From G963665495 sp963665495 (lineage in GTDB: Bacteria > Desulfobacterota > Desulfovibrionia > Desulfovibrionales > Desulfovibrionaceae), in the NCBI GenBank assembly GCA_963665495.1, contig OY762289.1, positions 5,208,001 to 5,272,000 of the forward strand: a stretch of DNA of 64,000 bases, read 5' to 3'. Below, piece by piece: positions 16,995 to 26,174 of this stretch. Position 1 is the first letter of the stretch; each line of letters begins with the position of its first letter. The position numbers and the translations under genes were made by a program. The notes under the pieces were generated by a model. It did no database searches. It saw nothing but the letters and a program-made list of their open reading frames with translations, and had not been told where the DNA came from.

Positions 16995-17790
16995 TTACAG
17001 TGCGCAGCCCTTCAGGGGCGAGGTGGCGTATCGTACGGTCATGGCCAGAGGTTTGTGTCCCATCAGTTCCTTGACAGTGTAGAGGTCTGTTCCTGCTGAA
17101 CCAGCCAGGAGGCGAACGTATGTCTCAGCGTATGAAATACAATTTTCTGGAATGAATCGGTTATGCCATTATTAAAACTGTGATTGTTGACCACCTTGCG
17201 GTAGATATTGGAAATACGGAGCGTTACATTGCCACCACGATCGGGGAAGACAAGATCGTTTTCTTTTTTTGTTGGAAAATCGGCGCTGCAGTGTTTGGTA
17301 CGGTCAGTCAAATAAGGAGCCTGTGCCTTTCCGTTTTTCGAATCCAGCAAATTAAAGATCTCCGTGGGTAAATCAACATTGCTCCAGGTCAGAGCATAAA
17401 TTTTTCCTGCCCGCATTCCTGTATAGAGACTTAACAAGGCAGCTTTATACACATCTCGGCTTATTTTTTTGAGGCATCAAAAGCGTAGTAGCTTCCTCTT
17501 CCGTCAGAAAGCGAACTCGTTTGGCATCTTTGACTTGCGTACGCCCTTTGAGTTTTGGTTTGCTCCTTTCATTGGTGGGCAGGATTTGTGCCCATGTAGA
17601 GTTCTGATCCCAATGCGAAATTGAGGACTTGGCGGACCATGGCAATGCGCAAATTCTGCGTACGTGGTGATCTGCTAGCATCTCGCAGAGTCTTACGTAT
17701 TTTCTCAAGCTGATAGCGAATTGAGAAAAGCAGTCTTTCTTCACGCCATTCTTTCGAGTTTCATGCTCATAAAAACGGACACCAGGAAAG
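16995..17790 (-). pseudogene. Decayed tyrosine recombinase (phage/island integrase)
   Basis: Integrase pieces lie in several frames on the minus strand. Near 17780 is the N-terminal arm (PGVRFYEHETRKNGVKKD), then a core-binding segment whose reading continues in another frame (LRIAMVRQVLNFALG near 17660). The catalytic domain follows with LLSLYTGMRAGKIYALTW and HTLRHTFASWLVQQ (17063-17452). The last part, LYTVKELMGHKPLAMTVRY, is only readable after a frameshift near 17085 and ends at the stop at 16995. At least three frameshifts are needed, so it is inactive. It adjoins a tRNA 3' fragment, which identifies it as the integrase of an old island. Confidence 0.83.
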
Positions 17791-17904
17791 GGTGATAAAA
17801 CGTGTATAAGCAAGTGAAGATATGATATGGCAAAAATTACTATTTGTCCGATAGTTAGCGTTGAAATAGAAAGGAAACTGAAGCTAAGTAAAAGTGATTA
17901 AAAC

Positions 17905-17961
17905 GGACTAAAATCCCTCGATAGCAATACCGTGCCGGTTCAAGTCCGGCCCCGGGTACCA
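17905..17961 (+). other. tRNA-Leu 3'-end fragment (probable attachment site)
   Basis: The segment reads as the 3' half of a leucine tRNA: an anticodon-stem remnant with TAAAATCCCTCG, a variable arm, the T arm GCCGGTTCAAGTCCGGC and the 3' acceptor strand CCCCGGGTACCA including CCA. The 5' half is absent; no matching acceptor strand lies upstream. Such fragments are left at the distal att site when an island inserts into a tRNA gene. The intact tRNA-Leu should lie elsewhere. Confidence 0.8.
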
Positions 17962-17978
17962 CTTGATATTACAAAAGA

Positions 17979-18021
17979 ATCCGGCAAGCTGTTGAAATAG
18001 CAGCTTGCCGGATTTCTTTTT
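17979..18021 (+). terminator. Intrinsic terminator behind the tRNA fragment
   Basis: Perfect 13-bp stem (17979-17991 with 18001-18013), 9-nt loop, then TTCTTTTT. It is probably the original tRNA-Leu terminator duplicated with the att site. Confidence 0.85.
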
Positions 18022-18322
18022 GGGTGCGGATTTGTGTCACTTTGGCGGGCTCTACACCATAAAAAGGAGCACCCCTCCGGAAGCGCGTCACTTCAGACTG
18101 CTTTTATTGTTTGATCATCCTCAGAATATTTTGGTCTGTAATCGATGTTTTTCAATACTCCTGAGCTAATACGCTCGCTTCTTCGTATTTCAGAATAAGT
18201 CTTTGCTATGGCTAAAAGTGTAGCTATACGTTATGTCGTAACGTTATACGTAATTATGCTATTAAAAATAGTAAGATATATTGCATGGATTGTTTGAGTC
18301 TGAATAACTAGAGGAAATACAT
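18022..18322 (+). promoter_or_regulatory. Leader region of the cas operon
   Basis: AT-rich, no gene. It holds an imperfect palindrome at 18225-18247 (TATACGTTA, a 5-nt spacer, then TAACGTTATA), a possible operator about 80 nt upstream of cas3, and AGAGGAAAT as ribosome binding site just before the ATG at 18323. Confidence 0.4.
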
Positions 18323-20560
18323 ATGCTATTTGCCCACAGCAAAAGGGATGCTCCGGAAAATATATGGCACCTGCTTGAAGATCATTTGACAGAGGTGGGG
18401 CGTCTGGCGGCTGCATTTGCGGCAGATTTTGCGGCCTGCGAGTGGGGGCGTGCCGCAGGGGAATTGCATGATGCGGGCAAAGCCACTGATGCGTTTCAGG
18501 AATATTTGCGTCTTTGCGCGCAGGGGCGCGGCGTTCGTGGCAGCGCGCCACATACGGCCCATGGCGCCAGGTTGGCCATAGAGCACCATAAGAAGATCGG
18601 TAAGTTGCTGGCCTACGTAATTTGCGGCCATCATGGCGGTATGCCGGATTACAGGGAACTGCCGCAACGCCTCGAAAACGCGCGGAATGTCCAGCAGGCG
18701 GCGCTTTTTGCTACGGATTGCCTCCCAAATAAAATTCCCTTGCCTGGTTCGGAAAATCCGCTTGGCATTCAGCTGCCTTTTTTCATTCGCATGGTTTTTT
18801 CCTGCCTGGTGGATGCCGACTGGCTGGATACCGAAGCGTTCATGGACGCGGAAAAAGCTTCATGGCGGACAGGTGCGCCCTGCCTGAAGGATATCCACGG
18901 CCATTTTTTCGCCAAGATGCGTGAAAAATTCGGTAGTGTGGATAATACGGCCGTGAATGCCGCTCGCAACGAGGTGTTACAGGCCTGCCAACAGGCCGCA
19001 AGCAATCAGCCCGGCATGTTTTCGCTGACTGTGCCAACCGGCGGCGGCAAAACACTCGCGTCTCTGGCCTTTGCTCTGCGGCATGCGGAACAATACGGGC
19101 TGAAACGAATAGTCTATGTGATCCCCTACATGTCCATTATCGAACAAAACGCGGCTGTTTTTCGTCAGTTCATGGGGGAGGACGCCGTGGTCGAACACCA
19201 TAGCGCGTATGATCCGGACCAGAAAGATTCACCAGAAAGCGATGATGAAAGCGGTAGTGAAACAACAAGTCTGCGACGCAGAATCAAGCTGGCGTGCGAG
19301 AATTGGGATGCGCCTTTGGTTGCCACCACAGCGGTTCAGTTTTTCGAGTCCTTGTATTCCAACAAACCCTCGCGCTGCCGCAAGCTGCATAATCTGGCAA
19401 AGTCCGTGATCATTCTGGATGAGGCCCAGATGATGCCCCGACACGTGCTGTTACCTTGTCTGTCCGCCATACGCGAATTGTCCGCCAATTACGGGGCCAG
19501 CGTGGTGCTGTGCACGGCCACCCAACCGGCCATCAACAAACGCAAAAACTTTCCCCACGGCCTGGATGCGCGTGAAATAATGAAAGACCCGGCCTCGCTG
19601 CACAAACGTTTGCAACGTACGTTTGTAAGCTCTCTGGGAGAACTGGACGATACGCAGCTTTGCCTACGGCTGGAAACACACGATCAGGCCTTGTGCATAG
19701 TGAATACGCGCGCTCATGCCGCGAAATTGTTCGCAATGCTGTGCGAGCGGCCTGGCGTATATCATCTCAGCGCAAACATGACGCCCGCACATCGCAGCCG
19801 CAAGATTGCCGCCATCAAAGCAGTGTTGGAGCAGGACGCTCCCTGTCTGCTAATCGCGACCAGTTTGATTGAATGCGGGGTTGATGTCAGCTTTCCCGTG
19901 GTCTACCGCGCGCTGGCAGGCCTGGACTCCATTGCCCAATCCGCCGGACGCTGCGACCGCGAAGGCCTGTTGACTGCCGCAAAAGGGGCTCCGGCTGGTC
20001 AGGTCTTTGTTTTTTCTTCCAGCGAACACAAAGACCCTCCGCATCTGCATTCTTTTGTTGATGCGACAAAAGAAGTCCTGCAGCTGGATTTCCCGGATTT
20101 GCTCGCCCCGGAAGCCATCGAAAAATATTTTCACCTGCTTTACTGGCAGGCCGCGGAAAAGCTGGATCAGCAAAGAATTCTGAATAAACTTGCTGAAGGT
20201 GCGGCAAATCTGGATTTTCCCTTTCGTGAAGTCGCCGACGCCTTCCAATACATCGAGCAGCAGCAAGTACGTACGCTGCTGATTCCCTTTGACGATCATG
20301 AGGGCATCATGCGTCTGCTCGAATCCCTGGCATACGCCAAATCTCCCCGTTCTATCTTACGCAAGCTTCAGAAACACACGATCCAGATCTACGTCCACCA
20401 ACTAAAGGAATTGCTCCGGCAAGGAGTCGTCGGGCCGGTGCTGGACGGCCAGGTGGAAGGCTTCTACGTGCTGTTGGATGCGGAGGCTTATAATGAGGAG
20501 CAGGGTCTGCGCATCGGGCAGGAGATAACTCGCGAGAGTATTGAAAGAAATATTGTTTGA
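18323..20560 (+). CDS. cas3: Cas3 nuclease-helicase (type I-C)
   Basis: 745 residues. An N-terminal HD nuclease domain (about 1-210; LHDAGK near residue 47, conserved His further on) precedes an SF2 helicase: Walker A VPTGGGKTLASLAF near 240, box II ILDEAQMMP, motif III CTATQ and motif VI QSAGRCDREG. Cas3 is recruited by Cascade to unwind and degrade target DNA from the displaced strand. It is the first gene of the cas operon; 89 AT-rich bases separate it from cas5, where a second promoter is possible. All key motifs are intact. Confidence 0.95.
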   Translation: MLFAHSKRDAPENIWHLLEDHLTEVGRLAAAFAADFAACEWGRAAGELHDAGKATDAFQEYLRLCAQGRGVRGSAPHTAHGARLAIEHHKKIGKLLAYVICGHHGGMPDYRELPQRLENARNVQQAALFATDCLPNKIPLPGSENPLGIQLPFFIRMVFSCLVDADWLDTEAFMDAEKASWRTGAPCLKDIHGHFFAKMREKFGSVDNTAVNAARNEVLQACQQAASNQPGMFSLTVPTGGGKTLASLAFALRHAEQYGLKRIVYVIPYMSIIEQNAAVFRQFMGEDAVVEHHSAYDPDQKDSPESDDESGSETTSLRRRIKLACENWDAPLVATTAVQFFESLYSNKPSRCRKLHNLAKSVIILDEAQMMPRHVLLPCLSAIRELSANYGASVVLCTATQPAINKRKNFPHGLDAREIMKDPASLHKRLQRTFVSSLGELDDTQLCLRLETHDQALCIVNTRAHAAKLFAMLCERPGVYHLSANMTPAHRSRKIAAIKAVLEQDAPCLLIATSLIECGVDVSFPVVYRALAGLDSIAQSAGRCDREGLLTAAKGAPAGQVFVFSSSEHKDPPHLHSFVDATKEVLQLDFPDLLAPEAIEKYFHLLYWQAAEKLDQQRILNKLAEGAANLDFPFREVADAFQYIEQQQVRTLLIPFDDHEGIMRLLESLAYAKSPRSILRKLQKHTIQIYVHQLKELLRQGVVGPVLDGQVEGFYVLLDAEAYNEEQGLRIGQEITRESIERNIV

Positions 20561-20649
20561 TACGTTATTTCTTTCATTTAATTTCTAATATAAAAGTAGC
20601 TTAAATCTTATGTAGAATATTTTAAAAAAGATAAACACAAGGAGGACCT

Positions 20650-21306
20650 ATGGGTTACGGCGTAACGCTTAAGGTCTGGGGGGAGTATGCCTGTTTCACG
20701 CGGCCGGAAATGAAAGTCGAACGGGTGTCCTACGATGTCATGACGCCCTCGGCCGCTCGGGGCGTACTGGAGGCTATTCACTGGAAGCCCGCCATACGCT
20801 GGGTGATACATCGTATCACTGCTCTGCGTCCCATCCGGTTTGAAAACCTGCGCCGCAACGAGCTGGGGCACAAGCTGCCGGTGACTACCATAACCAAAGC
20901 CATGAAAGACGGCGCAAGTCCGGTGGAAACCTTCATTGAAGACGACCGGCAGCAGCGGGCCGCCATGGTGCTGCGCCATGTGGCCTATCGCATCGAGGCC
21001 CGTTTCGAACCCACCGCCACCTGGGACAGCGCCAGGGACAGCCCCGGCAAACACCTGGATATCTTCAACCGGCGTCTGGAAAAAGGCCAGTGCTTTCACC
21101 GCCCCTATTTGGGCTGCCGCGAATTCGCCGCCCATTTCGGGCCGGACGACGGCGAGTCCGCTCATCCGAGCTTGCAAGGAAAGCGCGAACTGGGCTGGAT
21201 GCTGCTGGACATGGATTATGCCAACGACATGCAGCCTCGCTTCTTCCAGGCCACGTTGCAGGACGGCATGCTGGAAGTTCCTGCCTTTGAGGAGGGACGC
21301 GCATGA
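20650..21306 (+). CDS. cas5c: Cas5c (Cas5d), type I-C pre-crRNA endonuclease
   Basis: 218 residues starting MGYGVTLKVWGEYACFTRPE, the usual Cas5c opening, with VERVSYDVMTPSAARGVLEAI typical of the family. In type I-C, which lacks Cas6, Cas5c cuts the repeat RNA and stays bound to the crRNA 5' handle. AAGGAGGACC precedes the ATG; its stop overlaps cas8c as ATGA. Confidence 0.95.
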   Translation: MGYGVTLKVWGEYACFTRPEMKVERVSYDVMTPSAARGVLEAIHWKPAIRWVIHRITALRPIRFENLRRNELGHKLPVTTITKAMKDGASPVETFIEDDRQQRAAMVLRHVAYRIEARFEPTATWDSARDSPGKHLDIFNRRLEKGQCFHRPYLGCREFAAHFGPDDGESAHPSLQGKRELGWMLLDMDYANDMQPRFFQATLQDGMLEVPAFEEGRA

Positions 21307-23165
21307 TTTTGCAAGCCCTGGCAACCTATTATGATCGTCTGCTGGATGATCAGGATGTGGCCATATCCCGTCCTGGATTCAGCCGGGAAAAGATATCCTT
21401 TGAGCTGCTTCTGGATCCGGACGGCAAGCTGCTTCAGATTAACGACCTTCGGGAGGCTCCCCCCAAAGGCAAAAAGTTATTGCCGCGCCTGGTGGAGGTG
21501 CCGCAGCCGGTGAAACGTACGGCAGGTGTGGCGGCGAATTTTCTTTGGGATAACAGCGCCTATGTCTTGGGTGCGGACGCCAAAGGAAAACCCGAGAGAG
21601 CTCGTGAGCAGTTAGAAGCGTTTAAAAAGCTTGTTCACGACATTGGAGATGCTCTTGATGATTCCGGCATGCAGGCGGTCCTTCGCTTCCTGGATACATG
21701 GAATCCTGAGCAGGCGAGCGAACTGGAAGTTTGGGAAGAGCTGGCCGGAACCAATCTGATATTTCGGCTTGCAGGCGAAGAATGCTACGTGCACCAGCGT
21801 CAGGCTGTGCGCCAGGCCTGGTTGTGCCAATGGCAGCAATGCTCCGCAGAAAACTATGCCATGTGCCTGGTGACGGGCAGGAACACTCCCATTGCGCGCC
21901 TGCATCCGTCCATCAAAGGCGTTCGCGGTGCTAACTCATCAGGAGCCTCGCTGGTGTCTTTTAATCTGGATGCTTTTACTTCCTATAATAAAGAACAAAG
22001 TTACAACGCGCCCGTGGGTGAAGCGGCCGCTTTTGCCTACACCACGGCGCTCAACCATATGCTCGCCCGTGACAGTTTGCAGCAGGAGCAGTTGAGCAAA
22101 ACCGTTGCCGACGCACGCCGCGCCGCATACGGGGACAAGCTGCCTCCAAGAAAAAAGACTCTGCTGGTGGGCGATGCGACCACAGTATTCTGGACGAAAG
22201 AGCGGACGGATGCGGAGTCGGATCTTCTGGCCCTCTTCGATCTGTCGGAAAGCCCGGAGGATGCGGAGAAATCAGCCCATGATACGGCTATCATCCAGCG
22301 CTTGCGTGATGTGATCAGGGCCGTACGCGACGGACGGGAGGTCACCTGGGGCGAGGATACGGGCGATACGGAGTTTTACGTGCTCGGGCTTTCCCCCAAT
22401 GTCGCTCGTTTGTCCGTACGCTTTTGGCTCGTTTCCTCGGTGGGCGATATGGCAGCCCGTATCGGGCAGCACTTCGCGGATCTGGAAATCGAAAAAAGTT
22501 CTCCAAAAAATCCCAGCTTTCCAAGCCTCTGGCATCTGCTCTTGGAAACCGCACCCCAGCGGAAAACAGATAATATTCCCCCAAACTTGGGAGGAGAACT
22601 GATGCGGGCCATTCTGACGGGTGCTGCCTACCCGGAGAGCTTGCGAACACGCATCATCGGCAGGATACGCGCGGACCAGCAGGTAGGATACGTTCGCGCG
22701 GCGATTTTGAAAGCCTTTCTCTCGCGAAAACAGCGCAATACATCAACACCCGGCAGAGAAACAAACAGGGAGGTTAGCGTGAGTCTTGACCCGAATAACA
22801 CGGAAATTGGCTACTTGTTAGGGCGGTTGTTTGCAGTGCTGGAAAAGGCGCAGCAGGATGCCTTGCCCGGACTCAACGCCACCATCAAAGACCGTTTTTT
22901 TGCGGCCGCCTCGGCCACGCCCCGAAGCGTTTTTCCCAGGTTGATCCGCCTGGCGCAGCACCACATCGCCAAATCGGAATACGGGTATGTAACCGACAGA
23001 TTGCTCGCCAAGGTGGCCGAGCGCATGGATGCCGGAACAGGTTTCCCGGCTCATTTGAATCTTGATGGTCAGTCTCTGTTCGCCCTGGGCTATTACCACC
23101 AGCGTAATGACAACTTTCGTGCCAACGACGATAAAATCGATCCTGTCAAGGAAAGGAGCGCATAA
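21303..23165 (+). CDS. cas8c: Cas8c (Csd1), type I-C Cascade large subunit
   Basis: 620 residues. The opening MILQALATYYDRLLDDQDVA and later LVSFNLDAFTSYNKEQSYNA are characteristic of Csd1/Cas8c, which recognises the PAM and stabilises the R-loop. Many type I-C systems also make a small subunit from an internal start in this gene; I did not single out a start codon for it. It overlaps cas5c by 4 nt and cas7c by the TAATG junction. Confidence 0.94.
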   Translation: MILQALATYYDRLLDDQDVAISRPGFSREKISFELLLDPDGKLLQINDLREAPPKGKKLLPRLVEVPQPVKRTAGVAANFLWDNSAYVLGADAKGKPERAREQLEAFKKLVHDIGDALDDSGMQAVLRFLDTWNPEQASELEVWEELAGTNLIFRLAGEECYVHQRQAVRQAWLCQWQQCSAENYAMCLVTGRNTPIARLHPSIKGVRGANSSGASLVSFNLDAFTSYNKEQSYNAPVGEAAAFAYTTALNHMLARDSLQQEQLSKTVADARRAAYGDKLPPRKKTLLVGDATTVFWTKERTDAESDLLALFDLSESPEDAEKSAHDTAIIQRLRDVIRAVRDGREVTWGEDTGDTEFYVLGLSPNVARLSVRFWLVSSVGDMAARIGQHFADLEIEKSSPKNPSFPSLWHLLLETAPQRKTDNIPPNLGGELMRAILTGAAYPESLRTRIIGRIRADQQVGYVRAAILKAFLSRKQRNTSTPGRETNREVSVSLDPNNTEIGYLLGRLFAVLEKAQQDALPGLNATIKDRFFAAASATPRSVFPRLIRLAQHHIAKSEYGYVTDRLLAKVAERMDAGTGFPAHLNLDGQSLFALGYYHQRNDNFRANDDKIDPVKERSA

Positions 23166-24025
23166 TGGAAGCCATCGCCAATCGCTACGACTTTGTTTTT
23201 CTGTTTGATGTCTGCAACGGCAATCCCAACGGCGATCCGGACGCGGGCAACCTGCCGCGCCTGGACCCGGAAACCAGTAAAGGGCTGGTCACGGATGTCT
23301 GTCTGAAACGCAAAATCCGAAATTATGTGGAAATGACAAAAGGCAATGAAGCGCCATTTGAAATCTACGTTCGGGAAAAAGCGGTTCTTAATTTACAAAA
23401 TCAGCGCGCCCATGATGCCCTGGGGGAAATGGACAAAAAAGCGGATAAAACACGTCTGGCGCGTGAATGGATGTGCAGGAATTTTTTCGATGTTCGCACG
23501 TTCGGCGCAGTCATGTCCACCGGCGTGAATTGCGGCCAGGTACGCGGGCCCGTGCAGTTGTCCTTTTCGCAGTCTCATGACGAGATAGTGCCCCTGGACA
23601 TCTCCATTACCCGTATGGCTGTGGCCACGGAAAAAGAGGCAGAAAAGCAGGGCGGAGACAACCGCACCATGGGCCGCAAATCTATTGTCCCTTATGGTCT
23701 GTACCGCTGCCACGGCTTTGTTTCCGCGCCGCTGGCCGAACAGACCGGGTTCTGCGACGCGGATCTCGAGTTGCTGTGGGAGTCGCTCAAGTTGATGTTC
23801 GACCATGACCGCTCCGCCGCACGCGGAGAAATGGCATCGCGCGGACTGTATGTTTTCAAACACGGTAACCGCATGGGCAATGCTCCGGCGCATACGCTCT
23901 TTGACCGCATTAGCATCGGGCATGCGCCGGAAGCTTCCATGCCACCGCGCTCTTTCAGCGATTATCAGGTGCAGGTGAATACGGAAAACCTGCCCGCGGG
24001 CGTGGAACTTCTTTCCCTGATTTAA
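23165..24025 (+). CDS. cas7c: Cas7c (Csd2), type I-C Cascade backbone subunit
   Basis: 286 residues. The N-terminal FLFDVCNGNPNGDPDAGNLP and TFGAVMSTGVNCGQVRGPVQ are hallmarks of Cas7/Csd2, the RAMP-fold protein that polymerises along the crRNA spacer. Length is normal for the family. It starts at the overlap with the cas8c stop and is followed after 12 nt by cas4. Confidence 0.95.
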   Translation: MEAIANRYDFVFLFDVCNGNPNGDPDAGNLPRLDPETSKGLVTDVCLKRKIRNYVEMTKGNEAPFEIYVREKAVLNLQNQRAHDALGEMDKKADKTRLAREWMCRNFFDVRTFGAVMSTGVNCGQVRGPVQLSFSQSHDEIVPLDISITRMAVATEKEAEKQGGDNRTMGRKSIVPYGLYRCHGFVSAPLAEQTGFCDADLELLWESLKLMFDHDRSAARGEMASRGLYVFKHGNRMGNAPAHTLFDRISIGHAPEASMPPRSFSDYQVQVNTENLPAGVELLSLI

Positions 24026-24037
24026 GGAACCCTGCCC

Positions 24038-24670
24038 ATGTACCTCGAGTCCGAGCTGTTGCCCTTGTCCGCCCTGCAGCACCTGGCGTTTTGTCCGCGT
24101 CAGTGCGCGCTCATCCATCTGGAGCGGGTTTGGCTGGAGAACGTGCTCACGGCGGAAGGGCGCGTACTGCATGCCAGAACCGATGCGGGCGGCGCGGAAG
24201 CCATGGGCGAAATCCGTATTGTACGGGCGCTGCCCTTGCGTTCGCTGCAGCTCGGACTCGTGGGCAAGGCCGATGTTGTGGAGATGCACCCGTTGGAGCA
24301 CGGCGGGTGGCGTCCTTTTCCCGTGGAATACAAGCGGGGCACCTTTAAGGCGGATGATTGCGACCGGGTGCAGTTATGCGCGCAGGCCCTTTGTCTGGAA
24401 GAGATGCTGCAGACAGAGGTGCCTGACGGGGCCTTGTATTACGGCATGCCCCGGCGCAGACAGCAGGTGGCCTTTTCTAAGGCGCTGCGAAGCAGGACAA
24501 CGCAACTGGCCGGTGAACTCCATGAACTGATGGACTCCAGCCGGACGCCTCCGCCTCTGAAAAAGGATCCGCGCTGCAAATCCTGCTCGCTGCGCGAGCT
24601 GTGCCTGCCCAAAGTATGCGGCGGTGTTTCTGTCCGGCGTTATTTAAAGGGCCAACTGGAGAAGTTGTGA
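24038..24670 (+). CDS. cas4: Cas4 RecB-like nuclease (spacer acquisition)
   Basis: 210 residues. The first cluster cysteine is in HLAFCPRQCALIHLE; the other three are at the C-terminus (CKSCSLRELC). The RecB nuclease core includes GKADVVEMHP and FPVEYKRG. Cas4 trims prespacers and helps select the correct PAM together with Cas1-Cas2. Its stop overlaps the GTG start of cas1. Confidence 0.94.
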   Translation: MYLESELLPLSALQHLAFCPRQCALIHLERVWLENVLTAEGRVLHARTDAGGAEAMGEIRIVRALPLRSLQLGLVGKADVVEMHPLEHGGWRPFPVEYKRGTFKADDCDRVQLCAQALCLEEMLQTEVPDGALYYGMPRRRQQVAFSKALRSRTTQLAGELHELMDSSRTPPPLKKDPRCKSCSLRELCLPKVCGGVSVRRYLKGQLEKL

Positions 24671-25701
24671 AAACGCACCTCAACACGCTGTTCGTCACCA
24701 CCCAGGGCGCTTATTTGGCCAAGGAGGGGGAAAATGTGACGGTCCGCATTGAAAATGAAGTCCGGCTGCGGGTGCCGGTGCATACGCTCGACGGGGTCGT
24801 CTGCTTCGGCAATGTGGGCATGAGCCCGTTTCTCATGGGGCATTGTTCCGAACGCGGCTTGAGCGTGAGTTTTCTTACGGAAAACGGGCGTTTTCTGGCC
24901 CGTGTCTGCGGGGCGGCCTCTGGAAATGTTTTATTACGGCGAGAGCAATACCGGCGTGCGGATAATCCGGAGGCGACAAGGGATCTGGCGGCCGCCTTTG
25001 TGACGGGGAAACTAATCAACACCCGTACGCTGCTGCAGCGTATGCTGCGGGACCATCGCGACAAGCTGGATGGAGCGGCCCTGGATGGCGTGGTCAACCA
25101 CCTGGCGGAAAACATCCACGCGCTGGCCCTTCCGCCGGAATCCGTGGACAGCGTACGCGGTCTGGAAGGCGATGCGGCCAATTGCTATTTCGGCGTGTTT
25201 GATCATTTGTTGCTGCACCGTCCGGAGGCCTTTGCCTTTTCCGGCCGCAACCGCCGCCCGCCCCTGGACAGGATCAATTGCCTGCTCTCCTTTTTGTACA
25301 CTGTCCTGTATCATGACGTGCGTTCGGCTCTGGAAAGTACGGGCCTGGATCCTTCCGTGGGATTTCTGCACCGCGACAGGCCCGGACGCCATGGACTGGC
25401 ATTGGATTTAATGGAGGAATTCCGGCCAGTTCTGGTGGACAGGCTCGTTTTGAACCTGGTCAACCTGGGGCAGGTCGCGCAAAAACAGTTCGACATTCTT
25501 GAATCCGGCGCAGTGGTTATGAAGGACGACCTACGCAAGGCCGTTCTGGTTGCCTATCAGACTCGCAAACAGGAAGTCGTGCAACACCCGTTTACCAAAG
25601 AAAAGATGTCGTTGGGACTGGTGCCTCATATGCAGGCCCGCTTGCTGGCAAGGCACCTGCGGGGCGACCTGGACGGCTATCCACCTTTTATCAGGAGATA
25701 A
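24667..25701 (+). CDS. cas1: Cas1 integrase (type I-C)
   Basis: 344 residues from a GTG at 24667 that overlaps the cas4 stop (GTGA). Family starts in type I-C are just like this one (MKTHLNTLFVTTQGAYLAKE); in-frame codons upstream lie within cas4. The catalytic region has GLDPSVGFLHRDRPGRHGLA (conserved His) and LALDLMEEFRP (Glu/Asp). Cas1-Cas2 inserts new spacers at the leader end. Confidence 0.95.
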   Translation: MKTHLNTLFVTTQGAYLAKEGENVTVRIENEVRLRVPVHTLDGVVCFGNVGMSPFLMGHCSERGLSVSFLTENGRFLARVCGAASGNVLLRREQYRRADNPEATRDLAAAFVTGKLINTRTLLQRMLRDHRDKLDGAALDGVVNHLAENIHALALPPESVDSVRGLEGDAANCYFGVFDHLLLHRPEAFAFSGRNRRPPLDRINCLLSFLYTVLYHDVRSALESTGLDPSVGFLHRDRPGRHGLALDLMEEFRPVLVDRLVLNLVNLGQVAQKQFDILESGAVVMKDDLRKAVLVAYQTRKQEVVQHPFTKEKMSLGLVPHMQARLLARHLRGDLDGYPPFIRR

Positions 25702-25704
25702 AGG

Positions 25705-25995
25705 ATGTTGATGCTTGTCAGCTACGATGTCTCCACTGAAGACAAGGACGGGCGTCGGCGATTGCGCCAGGTGGCCAAGGCCTGCCAGGATTATGGCCAG
25801 CGCGTCCAGTATTCGGTGTTCGAATGTCTTGTGGATCCTGCCCAGTGGACGGCATTGCGGGCCAGGTTGTTGGATATTATCAACCCGGAAAAGGACAGCC
25901 TGCGTTTTTATCGTCTGGGAGCAAACTGGCGTCCGCGTGTCGAGCATGTGGGCGCCAAACCTTCGTGGGACATGGAAGGACCATTGATTGTTTAA
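25705..25995 (+). CDS. cas2: Cas2 (type I-C)
   Basis: 96 residues, MLMLVSYDVSTEDKDGRRRL, with the ferredoxin-like fold and the conserved Asp of the first strand. It forms the structural core of the Cas1-Cas2 integration complex. It is the last cas gene, 3 nt after cas1 and 179 nt before the first repeat. Confidence 0.95.
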   Translation: MLMLVSYDVSTEDKDGRRRLRQVAKACQDYGQRVQYSVFECLVDPAQWTALRARLLDIINPEKDSLRFYRLGANWRPRVEHVGAKPSWDMEGPLIV

Positions 25996-26174
25996 CAGCG
26001 CGAACCCCAAGTGACGGTGCATTTGCCGGGAGGTTCGCGTATTGTTCTTTGTCTATTAAATAGGGTGGTTATAGAAAATTAAGAACCCGAAATGCTGCGG
26101 TGTAGCGTATTTTGGCAACGGTTCGCTCTTAAAGCATTAAAAGTCCGCGCGGGGCAAGCTCCCGGAGCGCGGCA
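25996..26174 (+). promoter_or_regulatory. CRISPR leader
   Basis: 179 nt between cas2 and the first repeat. It includes an inverted repeat CGCGAACC (25999-26006) / GGTTCGCG (26032-26039) and AT-rich stretches suitable for a promoter. The repeats next to it are invariant while variant repeats cluster at the far end, as expected if this is the insertion end. Confidence 0.7.

Noticed and set aside
17905..17961. A functional tRNA-Leu gene
   Set aside because: The 5' acceptor strand and D arm are missing, so only a 3' fragment is present.
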